64,000 nt of DNA from Antarcticibacterium arcticum (lineage in GTDB: Bacteria; Bacteroidota; Bacteroidia; Flavobacteriales; Flavobacteriaceae). Positions 8,500-17,584 of this stretch are shown here, one piece after another. The notes under the pieces were generated by a model, which searched no databases, was not told the origin of the DNA, and saw only the letters and a list, made by a program, of their open reading frames with translations. The DNA lies in the NCBI RefSeq assembly GCF_007993795.1, contig NZ_CP042476.1, forward strand, positions 744,001-808,000. Reading direction: 5' to 3'. Position numbers and translations under genes: made by a program. Positions within the stretch are counted from its first letter, which is position 1. Each line of letters opens with the position of its first letter.

Positions 8500-9049
8500 G
8501 TCCTGTTAATTTTTTCCGCAGGCTTTCCTTAGCCCTTGATATTGATGTTCTGCAATTGGCAGCAGTTATTTCCATTATTTCACATATTTCATCATAATCA
8601 TAACCTTCAATTAAATGCAGGGTGAGAATGATCCTATAACTTTCCTTTAAGCCGTTAAGGGCCCTAAGTACCTTTTGAACCTTTGTATTTGCTTCATCTT
8701 CCCTTAAATCAATTCCTTCAGGCTCTTCAACTTCATATTTTAAAGCATCTTCATAAGACACATTTTGATACCTGGAGTTTTTGTTAATTGAATTGATACT
8801 TAAATTCACCGTGATCTTTTTAAGCCAGGCCCCAAAAGTGGATTTCCCCTGAAAACTATCCAGCTTAGTGAAGGCCTTAATAAATGCTTCCTGCATCATA
8901 TCTTCAGCCTCTGCCGTATCATTTACAATTCTTAGAGCTGTATTATACATTGCTTTATAATATTTGTTATAAATTTCCAGCTGAGCGCGTTGATCGCCTT
9001 TGCGGCAACGTACCAGCAGTTCTTCAGTATAAGTGATGGTTGGTGTCAA
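8492..9049 (-). CDS. ECF-type RNA polymerase sigma factor
   Basis: A 185-residue sigma-70 family ECF factor. Region 2 spans about residues 10-85 (EIYNKYYKAMYNTALRIV, DTAEAEDMMQEAFIKAF, GAWLKKITVNLSIN). Region 4 lies at about 120-180 with the helix-turn-helix EGYDYDEICEIMEITAANCRTSISRAKESL. It heads a four-gene minus-strand operon with a membrane protein and two beta-helix envelope proteins, so it probably controls a response to an envelope signal. Upstream at 9071-9078 the minus strand reads TATCTTTA, one base from the Bacteroidota -7 box. Divergent lon starts 219 bp away. Confidence 0.92.
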   Translation of the reverse strand: MTPTITYTEELLVRCRKGDQRAQLEIYNKYYKAMYNTALRIVNDTAEAEDMMQEAFIKAFTKLDSFQGKSTFGAWLKKITVNLSINSINKNSRYQNVSYEDALKYEVEEPEGIDLREDEANTKVQKVLRALNGLKESYRIILTLHLIEGYDYDEICEIMEITAANCRTSISRAKESLRKKLTGHD

Positions 9050-9267
9050 AAAATATTACTTAAGCTCTACCTTAAAGATACATGTGATTTCAAATTGTTA
9101 CAGTTTCAGTAATATTTATTTTCAAAAGTTTTGGTGGCACAGGAATTGAAACAATACAAGGGAAAAATAACCTTTAACTCAATGCCTTAGGGAATTGCAA
9201 TTTTTACTGAAGGTTTTATAAAGTTTTGAATAACCAACTGTTGTGACAGTTTGACTTAAAATATGAT

Positions 9268-11718
9268 ATGGCTAAAAGCAAATTAATGAACATTGACAGT
9301 TTGTCATTTCAGGGAATAGATGAAGATGCAGAATTAATTCCCCTTATGACCCCTGAAGATGAAGAAGAGATCAATAAAGAGGAACTCCCCGAGATACTTC
9401 CCATTTTACCTTTAAGAAATACGGTTTTATTCCCCGGAGTGGTAATTCCAATTACAGCCGGGCGTGATGCCTCCATAAAATTAATTAATGATGCCAATAA
9501 TGGAAACAAAGTTATTGGTGTGGTTGCCCAAAAAGATGAAGACGTAGAAAACCCCAAAACAAAGGATATCTACTACACCGGAGTGGTGGCGAGGATCCTT
9601 CGTGTTTTAAAAATGCCCGATGGAAACACCACGGTGATCATACAGGGGAAAAAGCGTTTCCAAATCGCGGAGGTAATTTCAGAAAAACCTTACTTAACAG
9701 CAACCATTAAAGAGGTGCCGGAAAAAAGACCGGCTGAAAAGAATGCGGAATTTGCCGCTATTATTGAATCTATCAAGGATCTTTCCCTGCAAATTATCAA
9801 GGGCAGCCCCAACATACCTTCCGAGGCTTCCTTTGCAATTAAAAACATTGAGAGTCCTTCTTTCCTTATCAACTTTGTTTCTTCCAATATGAACCTTACG
9901 GTACAGGAGAAACAAAAACTCCTGGAAACAAATAATTTGAAGGACCGTGCCCTGGCGACGCTTAAATTTATGAATGTTGAGTTCCAGAAGCTGGAATTGA
10001 AAAATGATATTCAAAGTAGGGTTCAAAGTGATATGAGCCAGCAACAACGGGAATACTTTCTTCACCAGCAAATGAAAACCATTCAGGAAGAACTGGGTGG
10101 AGTTTCGCATGAGGATGAGGTGGAAGAAATGAAAATAAGAGGAAAGAAAAAGAAATGGAACGAAACGGTTAAAAAGCATTTTAATAAGGAGCTTGCCAAA
10201 ATGCAGCGTATGAATCCGCAGGTGGCAGAGTATTCCATACAGCGCAACTACCTTGATCTATTTCTTGAACTGCCCTGGAATGAATTTACCAAAGATAAAT
10301 TTGACTTGAAGCGGGCCCAGAAGATCCTGGACAGGGATCATTACGGGCTGGAAGATGTAAAAGAGAGGATTATTGAGTATCTGGCGGTGCTGAAACTGCG
10401 TAATGATATGAAATCTCCTATTTTATGCCTTTACGGGCCTCCGGGAGTGGGTAAGACTTCCCTGGGGAAATCTGTGGCCGAAGCCCTGGGAAGGGAGTAT
10501 GTAAGAGTATCCCTGGGTGGATTAAGAGATGAGGCAGAGATTAGAGGGCACCGTAAAACATATATAGGAGCAATGCCCGGCCGTATCATTCAAAGTTTGA
10601 AAAAGGCAGGTTCCAGCAATCCGGTTTTTGTACTTGATGAAATTGATAAACTGGCAAGCGGGCACCAGGGAGATCCATCTTCGGCCTTGCTTGAAGTACT
10701 TGATCCTGAACAGAACAGTGAATTCCACGACAATTTTCTTGAAATGGGCTTTGATCTTTCAAAGGTCATGTTCATTGCCACCGCCAACAGTTTAAATACC
10801 ATCCAACCCGCGTTGCGTGATAGGATGGAAATTATAAATGTGACCGGTTATACTATTGAGGAGAAAGTAGAGATCGCCAAACAGCATTTACTTCCTAAAC
10901 AATTAAAAGAGCATGGGCTTACCAAGGAACATTTAAAGATTGGGAGAGCGCAGCTGGAAAAGATCGTAGAAGGATATACAAGGGAATCTGGTGTACGTAG
11001 TCTTGAGAAACAGATCGCGAAAATGGTGCGTTATGCCGCTAAAAATATCGCGATGGATGAGGAGTACCAGGTAAAGATCTCCAATGATGACATCTTAAAA
11101 GTCCTTAAAAGCCCCAGAATGGAGAGGGATAAATATGAAAGCAATGATGTTGCCGGGGTAGTTACCGGTCTGGCCTGGACGCAGGTAGGAGGTGATATCT
11201 TATTTATAGAATCAATACTTTCTGAAGGTAAAGGGAACCTGAACATAACAGGTAACCTTGGAAAAGTTATGAAGGAATCGGCTACCATTGCGATGGAATA
11301 TATAAAATCCAATGCCGAAAAATGGGGGCTTGATCCCGGGGTGTTTAATAAATATAATGTTCATATTCACGTGCCCGAAGGCGCCACGCCTAAGGACGGG
11401 CCAAGTGCAGGGATCACGATGCTAACTTCCCTGGTTTCTTTGTTTACCCAAAGAAAAGTGAAGAAGAGTCTTGCTATGACAGGTGAGATAACCCTGAGAG
11501 GTAAAGTGTTACCCGTGGGTGGAATTAAGGAAAAGATCCTTGCCGCTAAAAGGGCCCGAATTCACGAGATCATTCTTTGTGCGGAAAATGAGCGGGACAT
11601 AATGGAGATTAAGGCCGACTATCTTAAAGGTTTAAAATTTCATTATGTAACAGATATGAGCGAAGTAATAGATATTGCTTTAACCAAAGAAAAGGTGAAA
11701 AATGCCAAGACTTTGTAG
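9268..11718 (+). CDS. lon: ATP-dependent Lon protease
   Basis: An 816-residue cytoplasmic AAA+ serine protease that removes misfolded and regulatory proteins. The LON substrate-binding domain covers about residues 40-240 (ILPLRNTVLFPGVVIPI). The AAA+ module has Walker A GPPGVGKTS near residue 391 and Walker B FVLDEID near 455. The C-terminal protease domain has catalytic Ser713 in KDGPSAGITM and Lys756 in GGIKEKILAAK, 43 residues apart as in E. coli. The N-terminus has an acidic extension of about 35 residues (TPEDEEEINKEELPE), common in Bacteroidota. It is monocistronic with a strong terminator. Confidence 0.97.
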   Translation: MAKSKLMNIDSLSFQGIDEDAELIPLMTPEDEEEINKEELPEILPILPLRNTVLFPGVVIPITAGRDASIKLINDANNGNKVIGVVAQKDEDVENPKTKDIYYTGVVARILRVLKMPDGNTTVIIQGKKRFQIAEVISEKPYLTATIKEVPEKRPAEKNAEFAAIIESIKDLSLQIIKGSPNIPSEASFAIKNIESPSFLINFVSSNMNLTVQEKQKLLETNNLKDRALATLKFMNVEFQKLELKNDIQSRVQSDMSQQQREYFLHQQMKTIQEELGGVSHEDEVEEMKIRGKKKKWNETVKKHFNKELAKMQRMNPQVAEYSIQRNYLDLFLELPWNEFTKDKFDLKRAQKILDRDHYGLEDVKERIIEYLAVLKLRNDMKSPILCLYGPPGVGKTSLGKSVAEALGREYVRVSLGGLRDEAEIRGHRKTYIGAMPGRIIQSLKKAGSSNPVFVLDEIDKLASGHQGDPSSALLEVLDPEQNSEFHDNFLEMGFDLSKVMFIATANSLNTIQPALRDRMEIINVTGYTIEEKVEIAKQHLLPKQLKEHGLTKEHLKIGRAQLEKIVEGYTRESGVRSLEKQIAKMVRYAAKNIAMDEEYQVKISNDDILKVLKSPRMERDKYESNDVAGVVTGLAWTQVGGDILFIESILSEGKGNLNITGNLGKVMKESATIAMEYIKSNAEKWGLDPGVFNKYNVHIHVPEGATPKDGPSAGITMLTSLVSLFTQRKVKKSLAMTGEITLRGKVLPVGGIKEKILAAKRARIHEIILCAENERDIMEIKADYLKGLKFHYVTDMSEVIDIALTKEKVKNAKTL

Positions 11719-11744
11719 TTAAAGACTAAATAAATTGAATGAAG

Positions 11745-11780
11745 GATCCTGTGTAAATGTTTTTTACACAGGATTTTTTT
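11745..11780 (+). terminator. lon terminator
   Basis: A perfect 12-bp stem, ATCCTGTGTAAA/TTTACACAGGAT, has a 6-nt loop and is followed by TTTTTT. The U-run overlaps the stop codon (11779-11781) of the convergent GH26-like gene. Confidence 0.85.
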
Positions 11781-13455
11781 ATGGTAAATCCAGTGCTCTA
11801 ATAAATTCCCTGTAGGTTCCGGGGGAAATATTCCATTTAGGGGGAGCAATGTTTCCCCACACCTCCGGTGAATCCTGGTAGTTAAAATAACTTACTCCTA
11901 TTATGCGGGGATTTTGTTTTATTGCATAGGCCGCTTCTATAAGCCACTTGGTTTGAAATTCCTCCTCGCCTTTAACCCCAAATTCTGTAATAAAAACAGG
12001 TTTATTTAATAGCTGTAAACGGCGCATCTTTCTGTTCAGGATTTTCGAAAAAGTTTCCTGCTTTTTTGGATCAGTTATATTTTTATCCGGCAACCCGTAA
12101 ATCGCTATGCTTATATAATCAACCACATCATTGCCGGGCCACCATTCCAGTAATCCACGGTCTCCCGCAGGGCCCCATATTTTCTTTATGTTAAGACTTC
12201 TTGTATGATTAAAATTCATAAAATGCCTGAATGCCTTTATGTAAACTATTGGGTCTTTGCTTTGCCAGGAGTACCTTGTAATAGGAATTTCCATTTCGTG
12301 GGCAAACCGGATATATACAGTATGATCTGTTTCCGGAAGCCTGCTATAAAACCGGGAAATTAAAGTGTCAAGCTCCCCAGCAGAAATTCTTTGTAAAATA
12401 TCTGAATCTTTTTCTTCATTCCACCAGGTGGGTTCAACAGTGAGAAGAACATCATTTCCTCTACCCAAAACTTTCTCAATCTCTGAAATATGATCATCAT
12501 TTTCGATATCTTTAAAGTTGAGAAAAATATGTTCCACTTCTACCTCCTTTTCATTTACCAATAATTTATCAGGATCATATATTCCAAGAATAAGGGGTGT
12601 GCTATCATTTTTCCAATCTCCTGATGGCCGTATAAAATTTTCTTCTGAATAGATCACCGCTTTATTTTCATCTATAACATTTAATGCGTTTACGATCCAT
12701 TGATGCTGAAAATCAGCTAAATCTAATTTTGCCGATCCCAGAATTAAAACGGGTTTATTAAGAAACCGCATTCTATGAAGTTTTCGGCCGAGCTGTTTTT
12801 CTATCGTCGGTTCCTGGGAGAAGGAGGTATGATTTTCAGCATTACTATTAAGTGTTATACTAGCTACGTCTACCACATCATCTTCCGGATAATTTTCCAG
12901 GGCACCTGCAACCCCCGCAGGAGCATATACCATTTTTACATTTGGATTAATTTCTTTTATAACTTTAGCAAATTGCCGGTAGGCGCCTACATAAATATGT
13001 GGCCGGTTATTCCAGGGATAAATATTTACAGGGACTTCCATTTCCGGATTATACCTCACAAATAAGTTGGTCCTGCTTTTAATAATTTCGCTGAAAAGAG
13101 CCCTGATATTATCATCGTTAAACCCCTGTTGGGTTTTGGTTAATCCCTTTGGGTCCCACATTTCTACGGTTAGCAACACGGGGATAGAGTCCGGGAGATC
13201 CTGGAGCAAATTTTTCTCTATTTCCCAGGTATCGTCTGCATTCAGGCTTAGTGCGTAATGCTTTATTTCGTTTACCTGCAGTTGGGTATGCTTGTTCTCC
13301 CGGTCATATATTCCTAAAACCGGTTCATAGGACCTATCGGTCATTTCAGATTCCATGAAAATTATTTTAATCCGGTGGGGGAAAGTGTTGAAGGCATAAT
13401 ATCCGGCAAAAATTCCACCAAGAATTATGACTGCAAACAATAATTTTTTAATCAT
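11779..13455 (-). CDS. Tandem GH26-like two-barrel protein
   Basis: A 558-residue protein with an N-terminal membrane or signal anchor (about residues 4-22). Two homologous halves follow, each starting with a LGIYD motif (about residues 46 and 302). The C-terminal half has GH26 (endo-mannanase) landmarks: RFAHEMEIP with the putative acid/base Glu, IWGPAGDRG, WPGNDVVDYISIAIYG, and PVFITEFGVKG with the putative nucleophile Glu. The N-terminal half keeps the equivalent order (RYNPEMEVP, VYAPAGVAG, YPEDDVVDVASI) but reads PVLILGSAKLD where the nucleophile should be. It is therefore probably a binding or structural domain. The polysaccharide substrate is unknown, and no PUL partners are nearby. 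Confidence 0.75.
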   Translation of the reverse strand: MIKKLLFAVIILGGIFAGYYAFNTFPHRIKIIFMESEMTDRSYEPVLGIYDRENKHTQLQVNEIKHYALSLNADDTWEIEKNLLQDLPDSIPVLLTVEMWDPKGLTKTQQGFNDDNIRALFSEIIKSRTNLFVRYNPEMEVPVNIYPWNNRPHIYVGAYRQFAKVIKEINPNVKMVYAPAGVAGALENYPEDDVVDVASITLNSNAENHTSFSQEPTIEKQLGRKLHRMRFLNKPVLILGSAKLDLADFQHQWIVNALNVIDENKAVIYSEENFIRPSGDWKNDSTPLILGIYDPDKLLVNEKEVEVEHIFLNFKDIENDDHISEIEKVLGRGNDVLLTVEPTWWNEEKDSDILQRISAGELDTLISRFYSRLPETDHTVYIRFAHEMEIPITRYSWQSKDPIVYIKAFRHFMNFNHTRSLNIKKIWGPAGDRGLLEWWPGNDVVDYISIAIYGLPDKNITDPKKQETFSKILNRKMRRLQLLNKPVFITEFGVKGEEEFQTKWLIEAAYAIKQNPRIIGVSYFNYQDSPEVWGNIAPPKWNISPGTYREFIRALDLP

Positions 13456-13627
13456 CTACAATAAAAATTTGGATAAAAATAGTATAATAAATTACATATC
13501 CCCCAGGTATATCTTTCAGGATTTGAATAATATAAGGGAGTTTCAACCATTTTAAGTTCAAATGCGCAAAAAGTAACATTGAGATCTTTAATTTTTTTAA
13601 AATAACTCCTGTGCCATCCTAATTGAG

Positions 13628-13635
13628 TATTTTTG
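13628..13635 (+). promoter_or_regulatory. cmk promoter -7 box
   Basis: TATTTTTG matches the Bacteroidota -7 consensus TAnnTTTG exactly and ends 26 bp before the cmk ATG. No clear TTG is seen at -33. Confidence 0.6.
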
Positions 13636-13661
13636 CACCGCTATTAATTCAGGATAATTAA

Positions 13662-14360
13662 ATGAACAGGAAAATAACTATCGCCATAGACGGGTTTTCA
13701 TCAACAGGAAAAAGTACGGTTGCCAAACAACTTGCAAAGGAATTGGGTTACGTTTACGTTGACACCGGAGCCATGTACCGGGCAGTAACCCTCTTTGCTA
13801 TGAGAAATTCCCTCATTTCTTCACAAGGTGTAGATGAAAAGGGACTTATTGAAAAATTACCCGAAGTTAGCCTGAAGTTCATTTTTGATGAAAAGCGTGG
13901 CTTTGCAGCTATGTATTTAAATGGGGAGGATGTGGAAGATGAGATACGGCAAATGGAAGTGTCCGGTAACGTAAGTAAGGTTGCAACAATTTCAGAAGTT
14001 CGCCAGAAATTGGTCTCCCAGCAACAGCTTATGGGAAAGGAAAGGGGAATAGTTATGGACGGCCGCGATATTGCAACTGTTGTATTTCCCGATGCTGAAC
14101 TTAAACTGTTTATGACCGCCTCTCCCGAGGAAAGGGCAACCCGTAGATTTAAAGAGCTGCAGTCTAAAGGGCAGGAGGTAAGCTATGAAGAAGTTCTAAA
14201 GAACGTAGAAGACAGGGACCTTATGGACACCACCCGTGAAGACAGCCCGCTTGTTATGGCTGAAGATTCTATTGAAATAGATAATTCCTTTCTAAACCCA
14301 GAGGAACAGTATAAAATAGTATTGGAACTTGCCCGGGAAATGATAGAACAGGAAAACTAA
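13662..14360 (+). CDS. cmk: (d)CMP kinase
   Basis: A 232-residue cytoplasmic kinase that phosphorylates CMP and dCMP with ATP in pyrimidine salvage and after mRNA turnover. The P-loop is GFSSTGKSTVAKQLA at residues 11-25. The NMP-binding segment is VDTGAMYRAVT, and the DGRDIATVVFPDA and RATRRFKELQ motifs (residues about 125-170) are typical. Length fits the family. In many bacteria cmk is followed by rpsA; here the pair is kept but a minus-strand lipoprotein gene lies between them. The stop is only 1 bp from the stop of that convergent gene. Confidence 0.96.
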   Translation: MNRKITIAIDGFSSTGKSTVAKQLAKELGYVYVDTGAMYRAVTLFAMRNSLISSQGVDEKGLIEKLPEVSLKFIFDEKRGFAAMYLNGEDVEDEIRQMEVSGNVSKVATISEVRQKLVSQQQLMGKERGIVMDGRDIATVVFPDAELKLFMTASPEERATRRFKELQSKGQEVSYEEVLKNVEDRDLMDTTREDSPLVMAEDSIEIDNSFLNPEEQYKIVLELAREMIEQEN

Positions 14361-14361
14361 G

Positions 14362-14802
14362 TTATTTAAATACCACCCTGATGGTGTCACTGTTACTGTG
14401 TTCTTTCAATCCTGAAGGGTTGGCTTTGTAAAAAATTATATACCCGGTTTTTGTTGGAGGTTCAGGAAAACTTAATTCCCCACGAAATTCTACCCAGTCC
14501 TCTGTCATCCAATCCCCAACTGCAGTAATATAAGTTTGAGAAAGGACACTGTAATATTCATCAACCAGTGTGACCGGAGCATCGGCTTCAAAAAACCAAT
14601 ATCCCCGGGCGCGGCCTTCAAGGGGCAAAGGCGAGCTTATTTGTTCTCCATCTCTAGGATTGGTTATAGAAAGCAAATCTTTTGTAGGATTTACAGGCGT
14701 TTCCCTTTTAGGAACAACGGGATCCGGATCTTTATTTGATTTTTTTTGCTCACCGCAGGAGGTAAGTAAAAGCAAAAAAACCAACCATATTAATTTCTGC
14801 AT
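14362..14802 (-). CDS. Gmad2-domain lipoprotein
   Basis: A 146-residue lipoprotein. The signal MQKLIWLVFLLLLTSC gives Cys16, followed by a Lys/Pro/Asp-rich linker (residues 17-42). The rest matches the Gmad2 immunoglobulin-like domain: ITNPRDGEQISSPLPLEGRA, then RGYWFFEADAPVTLVD, and a final strand pair ending in DTIRVVFK. Gmad2 was named from spore-germination proteins but is widespread in envelope lipoproteins; its ligand is unknown. The gene is convergent with cmk and divergent from rpsA. Confidence 0.8.
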   Translation of the reverse strand: MQKLIWLVFLLLLTSCGEQKKSNKDPDPVVPKRETPVNPTKDLLSITNPRDGEQISSPLPLEGRARGYWFFEADAPVTLVDEYYSVLSQTYITAVGDWMTEDWVEFRGELSFPEPPTKTGYIIFYKANPSGLKEHSNSDTIRVVFK

Positions 14803-14879
14803 TTCACCGTTTATTAAAGGAGGATAAGTAAGCCCTTACTAATTTACTAAAAAAGCTTTATTTAATGGCTTCGGAAGTA

Positions 14880-14910
14880 TTTGAATATTAAATAAAAAGT
14901 TGTATTTTTG
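14880..14910 (+). promoter_or_regulatory. rpsA promoter
   Basis: TTTG (14880-14883), a 19-bp spacer and TATTTTTG (14903-14910) give a full match to the Bacteroidota primary-sigma promoter. Transcription would start near 14917, leaving a leader of about 120 nt before the rpsA ATG at 15036. Confidence 0.75.
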
Positions 14911-15035
14911 CACACCTTTTCGGCAAAATCATGGAAAAAAGAAAAGGGTTGAAAATCAAAACAATAATCACTTCTAAGTTTTTTATTGCCTGAATTTTTT
15001 CCGAAGAAGCTTAGGATACAAATTTATTATCAGCA

Positions 15036-16865
15036 ATGGCTGAAGAAACAAAAAATCAAGAAATTCAGGATACTGAAAATTCTGAAGTTCAAACTCAAGA
15101 GACTACATCTCCACAACAGGAAAATCCTGAAAAATTCCTTGCAGATTTTAACTGGCACAACTACGAAGAGGGTATAGACCCTGTAGATGATACCAAACTG
15201 GAAGAGTTTGAGAAGCTTGTAGCAGAGAATTTCGTTGACACTTTAGATGATGAAGTTACCACAGGTAGAGTGATCAACATCACAGACCGTGATGCGATCA
15301 TTGACATTAATGCGAAGAGTGAAGGGGTAATTTCCTTGAATGAATTTCGTTACAATCCAGACCTTAAGGTTGGAGATGAGGTAGAAGTTTTAATTGACGT
15401 GCGTGAAGATGCTACAGGACAATTAATCCTTTCTCACCGTAAAGCCCGTGTTATTATGGCGTGGGATCGTGTGAACAAAGCACATGATGAGAGCTTAATA
15501 GTAAATGGTTTTGTTAAATGTCGTACCAAAGGTGGTATGATCGTTGACGTTTTTGGAATTGAGGCTTTCTTGCCAGGTTCACAAATAGACGTAAAACCAA
15601 TTCGCGATTACGATGCGTATGTAGGTAAAACAATGGAATTCAAAGTTGTTAAGATTAACCACGAATTCAAGAACGTTGTAGTATCTCACAAAGCGCTTAT
15701 CGAAGCAGATATTGAAGAGCAGAAGAAAGAGATCATTGGTCAGTTAGAAAAAGGTCAGGTACTTGAAGGTACTGTTAAGAACATTACTTCTTACGGTGTG
15801 TTCGTAGATCTTGGTGGTGTAGATGGACTTATCCATATTACAGATCTTAGCTGGTCACGTATCAATCATCCAAATGAGATCGTTGAACTTGATCAAAAAC
15901 TTAACGTTGTAATTCTTGACTTTGATGAAGCTAAGACAAGAATTCAATTAGGATTAAAACAATTGCACAAACACCCATGGGAGGCTTTAGACGAAAACTT
16001 AAAAGTTGGGGATAAAGTAACCGGGAAAGTTGTTGTAATTGCAGATTACGGAGCATTCATTGAAGTTGCTGAAGGTGTTGAAGGTCTTATCCACGTTTCT
16101 GAAATGTCCTGGAGTACCCACCTGCGTTCTGCACAGGATTTCGTGAAAGTAGGGGATGAGGTTGAAGCACAGATCTTAACTTTAGATCGTGATGACCGTA
16201 AAATGTCACTTGGTATCAAGCAACTAAGCGCAGATCCATGGACAGATATTACTGCCAAATACCCTGTAGGTTCTAAGCACACAGGAATTGTGCGTAACTT
16301 TACAAACTTTGGTGTATTCGTAGAATTGGAAGAAGGAATTGACGGACTTATTTATATCTCTGATCTTTCCTGGACCAAGAAGATCAAGCATCCTAGTGAA
16401 TTCACCAACGTAGGTGATAAACTGGAGGTTGTTGTTCTTGAACTTGATGTTGATGGCCGTAAACTTAGTTTAGGTCACAAACAAACCGAGACCAATCCCT
16501 GGGATAAGTATGAAACTGAGTTTGCTGTAGGTACAACCCACACTGCTGAAATTTCTGAAATAGTAGACAAAGGAGCGACTATCGAGTTTAACGAAGATAT
16601 CACTGCTTTTGTTCCTACCCGTCACCTTGAAAAAGAAGATGGTAAGAAATTGAACCAGGGAGAGAGTGCAGAATTCCAGATCATTGAATTCAACAAAGAA
16701 TTCAAAAGAGTGGTAGCATCTCACACTGCGATACATAAAGAAGAAGAACAGCAAATAGTTAAGCAGGCTGCTAAAAAACAAGCTGCCCAGTCTAACGAAA
16801 AAACCACCATTGGTGATGTAAATGCTGAGCTTCAGGCTTTAAAAGACAAAATGGAAGGGAAATAA
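15036..16865 (+). CDS. rpsA: 30S ribosomal protein S1
   Basis: A 609-residue RNA-binding ribosomal protein that recruits mRNA to the 30S subunit. Six S1/OB repeats follow an acidic N-terminal arm of about 70 residues. They begin near TGRVINITDRDAIID, VNGFVKCRTKGGMIVD, LEGTVKNITSYGVFVD, VTGKVVVIADYGAFIE, HTGIVRNFTNFGVFVE and HTAEISEIVDKGATIE. Repeats 3-5 end in the well-kept GLIHI(T/S)(D/E)(L/M)SW motif. The first ATG in a good position is used. The gene has its own promoter, long leader and terminator. Bacteroidota mRNAs mostly lack Shine-Dalgarno sites, so S1 is likely central to initiation here (inference). Confidence 0.97.
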   Translation: MAEETKNQEIQDTENSEVQTQETTSPQQENPEKFLADFNWHNYEEGIDPVDDTKLEEFEKLVAENFVDTLDDEVTTGRVINITDRDAIIDINAKSEGVISLNEFRYNPDLKVGDEVEVLIDVREDATGQLILSHRKARVIMAWDRVNKAHDESLIVNGFVKCRTKGGMIVDVFGIEAFLPGSQIDVKPIRDYDAYVGKTMEFKVVKINHEFKNVVVSHKALIEADIEEQKKEIIGQLEKGQVLEGTVKNITSYGVFVDLGGVDGLIHITDLSWSRINHPNEIVELDQKLNVVILDFDEAKTRIQLGLKQLHKHPWEALDENLKVGDKVTGKVVVIADYGAFIEVAEGVEGLIHVSEMSWSTHLRSAQDFVKVGDEVEAQILTLDRDDRKMSLGIKQLSADPWTDITAKYPVGSKHTGIVRNFTNFGVFVELEEGIDGLIYISDLSWTKKIKHPSEFTNVGDKLEVVVLELDVDGRKLSLGHKQTETNPWDKYETEFAVGTTHTAEISEIVDKGATIEFNEDITAFVPTRHLEKEDGKKLNQGESAEFQIIEFNKEFKRVVASHTAIHKEEEQQIVKQAAKKQAAQSNEKTTIGDVNAELQALKDKMEGK

Positions 16866-16907
16866 TCCTTACTCCACCCAGGTGGAAACCATTTTTCTAT
16901 AAATATG

Positions 16908-16939
16908 AAACCTCTCTGGAAATCCGGGGAGGTTTTTTT
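16908..16939 (+). terminator. rpsA terminator
   Basis: The stem AAACCTC/GAGGTTT is reinforced by GG/CC pairing around an AAAT loop and followed by seven T. It lies 43 bp after the rpsA stop. Confidence 0.8.
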
Positions 16940-17002
16940 ATACCCTCATTTCCCCATTTAAATAGATGTTGTATTTCAACCGTTATAATTCTAAAAAAAT
17001 CT

Positions 17003-17010
17003 TACTTTTG
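17003..17010 (+). promoter_or_regulatory. pyrR operon promoter -7 box
   Basis: TACTTTTG is an exact TAnnTTTG match ending 27 bp before the pyrR ATG. The leader is too short for a pyrimidine attenuator of the Bacillus type, and no PyrR-binding loop was seen. Confidence 0.6.
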
Positions 17011-17037
17011 TTTTAACCATTCCAGCCAGACAAAACT

Positions 17038-17577
17038 ATGAGCCAAAAAGTGTTGCTTAATTCAAAGGAAATCAACATTATTCTTCAGCGTTTGGCCTGC
17101 CAGTTAATAGAAAATCATCCGGGTTTTAAAGAAACCGTGATCATAGGCATACAACCCAGGGGAGTATATCTGGCCAACAGGATCATTGAGATCCTTGAAA
17201 ATGACTACAAGATCAAAAATATACCTTACGGCCACCTGGACATTACTTTTTACAGAGATGATTTCAGGAGGGGAGAAAAACCTCTTGAAGCCAACAAAAC
17301 CAAAATTGACTTTATCGTAGAAGATAAGCGGGTTGTGTTTATAGACGACGTGTTGTATACCGGCAGGAGTATAAGGGCGGCTTTAACCGCAATTCAATCT
17401 TTTGGGAGACCCAAAGAAGTGGAACTTCTTACTTTTATAGATCGCAGGTTCAGCAGGCATTTGCCCATCCAGCCAGATTACAGGGGAAGGCAGGTAGATG
17501 CTATTAACGAGGAACAGGTAAAGGTTCATTGGAAAGAAAATCAGGGAGAAGATGCCGTTTATCTTATATCAAAATAA
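17038..17577 (+). CDS. pyrR: Bifunctional PyrR: pyrimidine regulator / uracil phosphoribosyltransferase
   Basis: A 179-residue type I phosphoribosyltransferase. The PRPP-binding loop is VVFIDDVLYTGRSIRAAL at about residues 98-115, and IQPRGVYLANRI supplies the hood-region glycine turn. PyrR can convert uracil plus PRPP to UMP and in Firmicutes binds pyr mRNA. It is directly followed (8 bp) by pyrB, so a link to pyrimidine synthesis is clear. No attenuator is visible before it, so whether it regulates RNA here is open. Confidence 0.94.
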   Translation: MSQKVLLNSKEINIILQRLACQLIENHPGFKETVIIGIQPRGVYLANRIIEILENDYKIKNIPYGHLDITFYRDDFRRGEKPLEANKTKIDFIVEDKRVVFIDDVLYTGRSIRAALTAIQSFGRPKEVELLTFIDRRFSRHLPIQPDYRGRQVDAINEEQVKVHWKENQGEDAVYLISK

Positions 17578-17584
17578 AACATAA

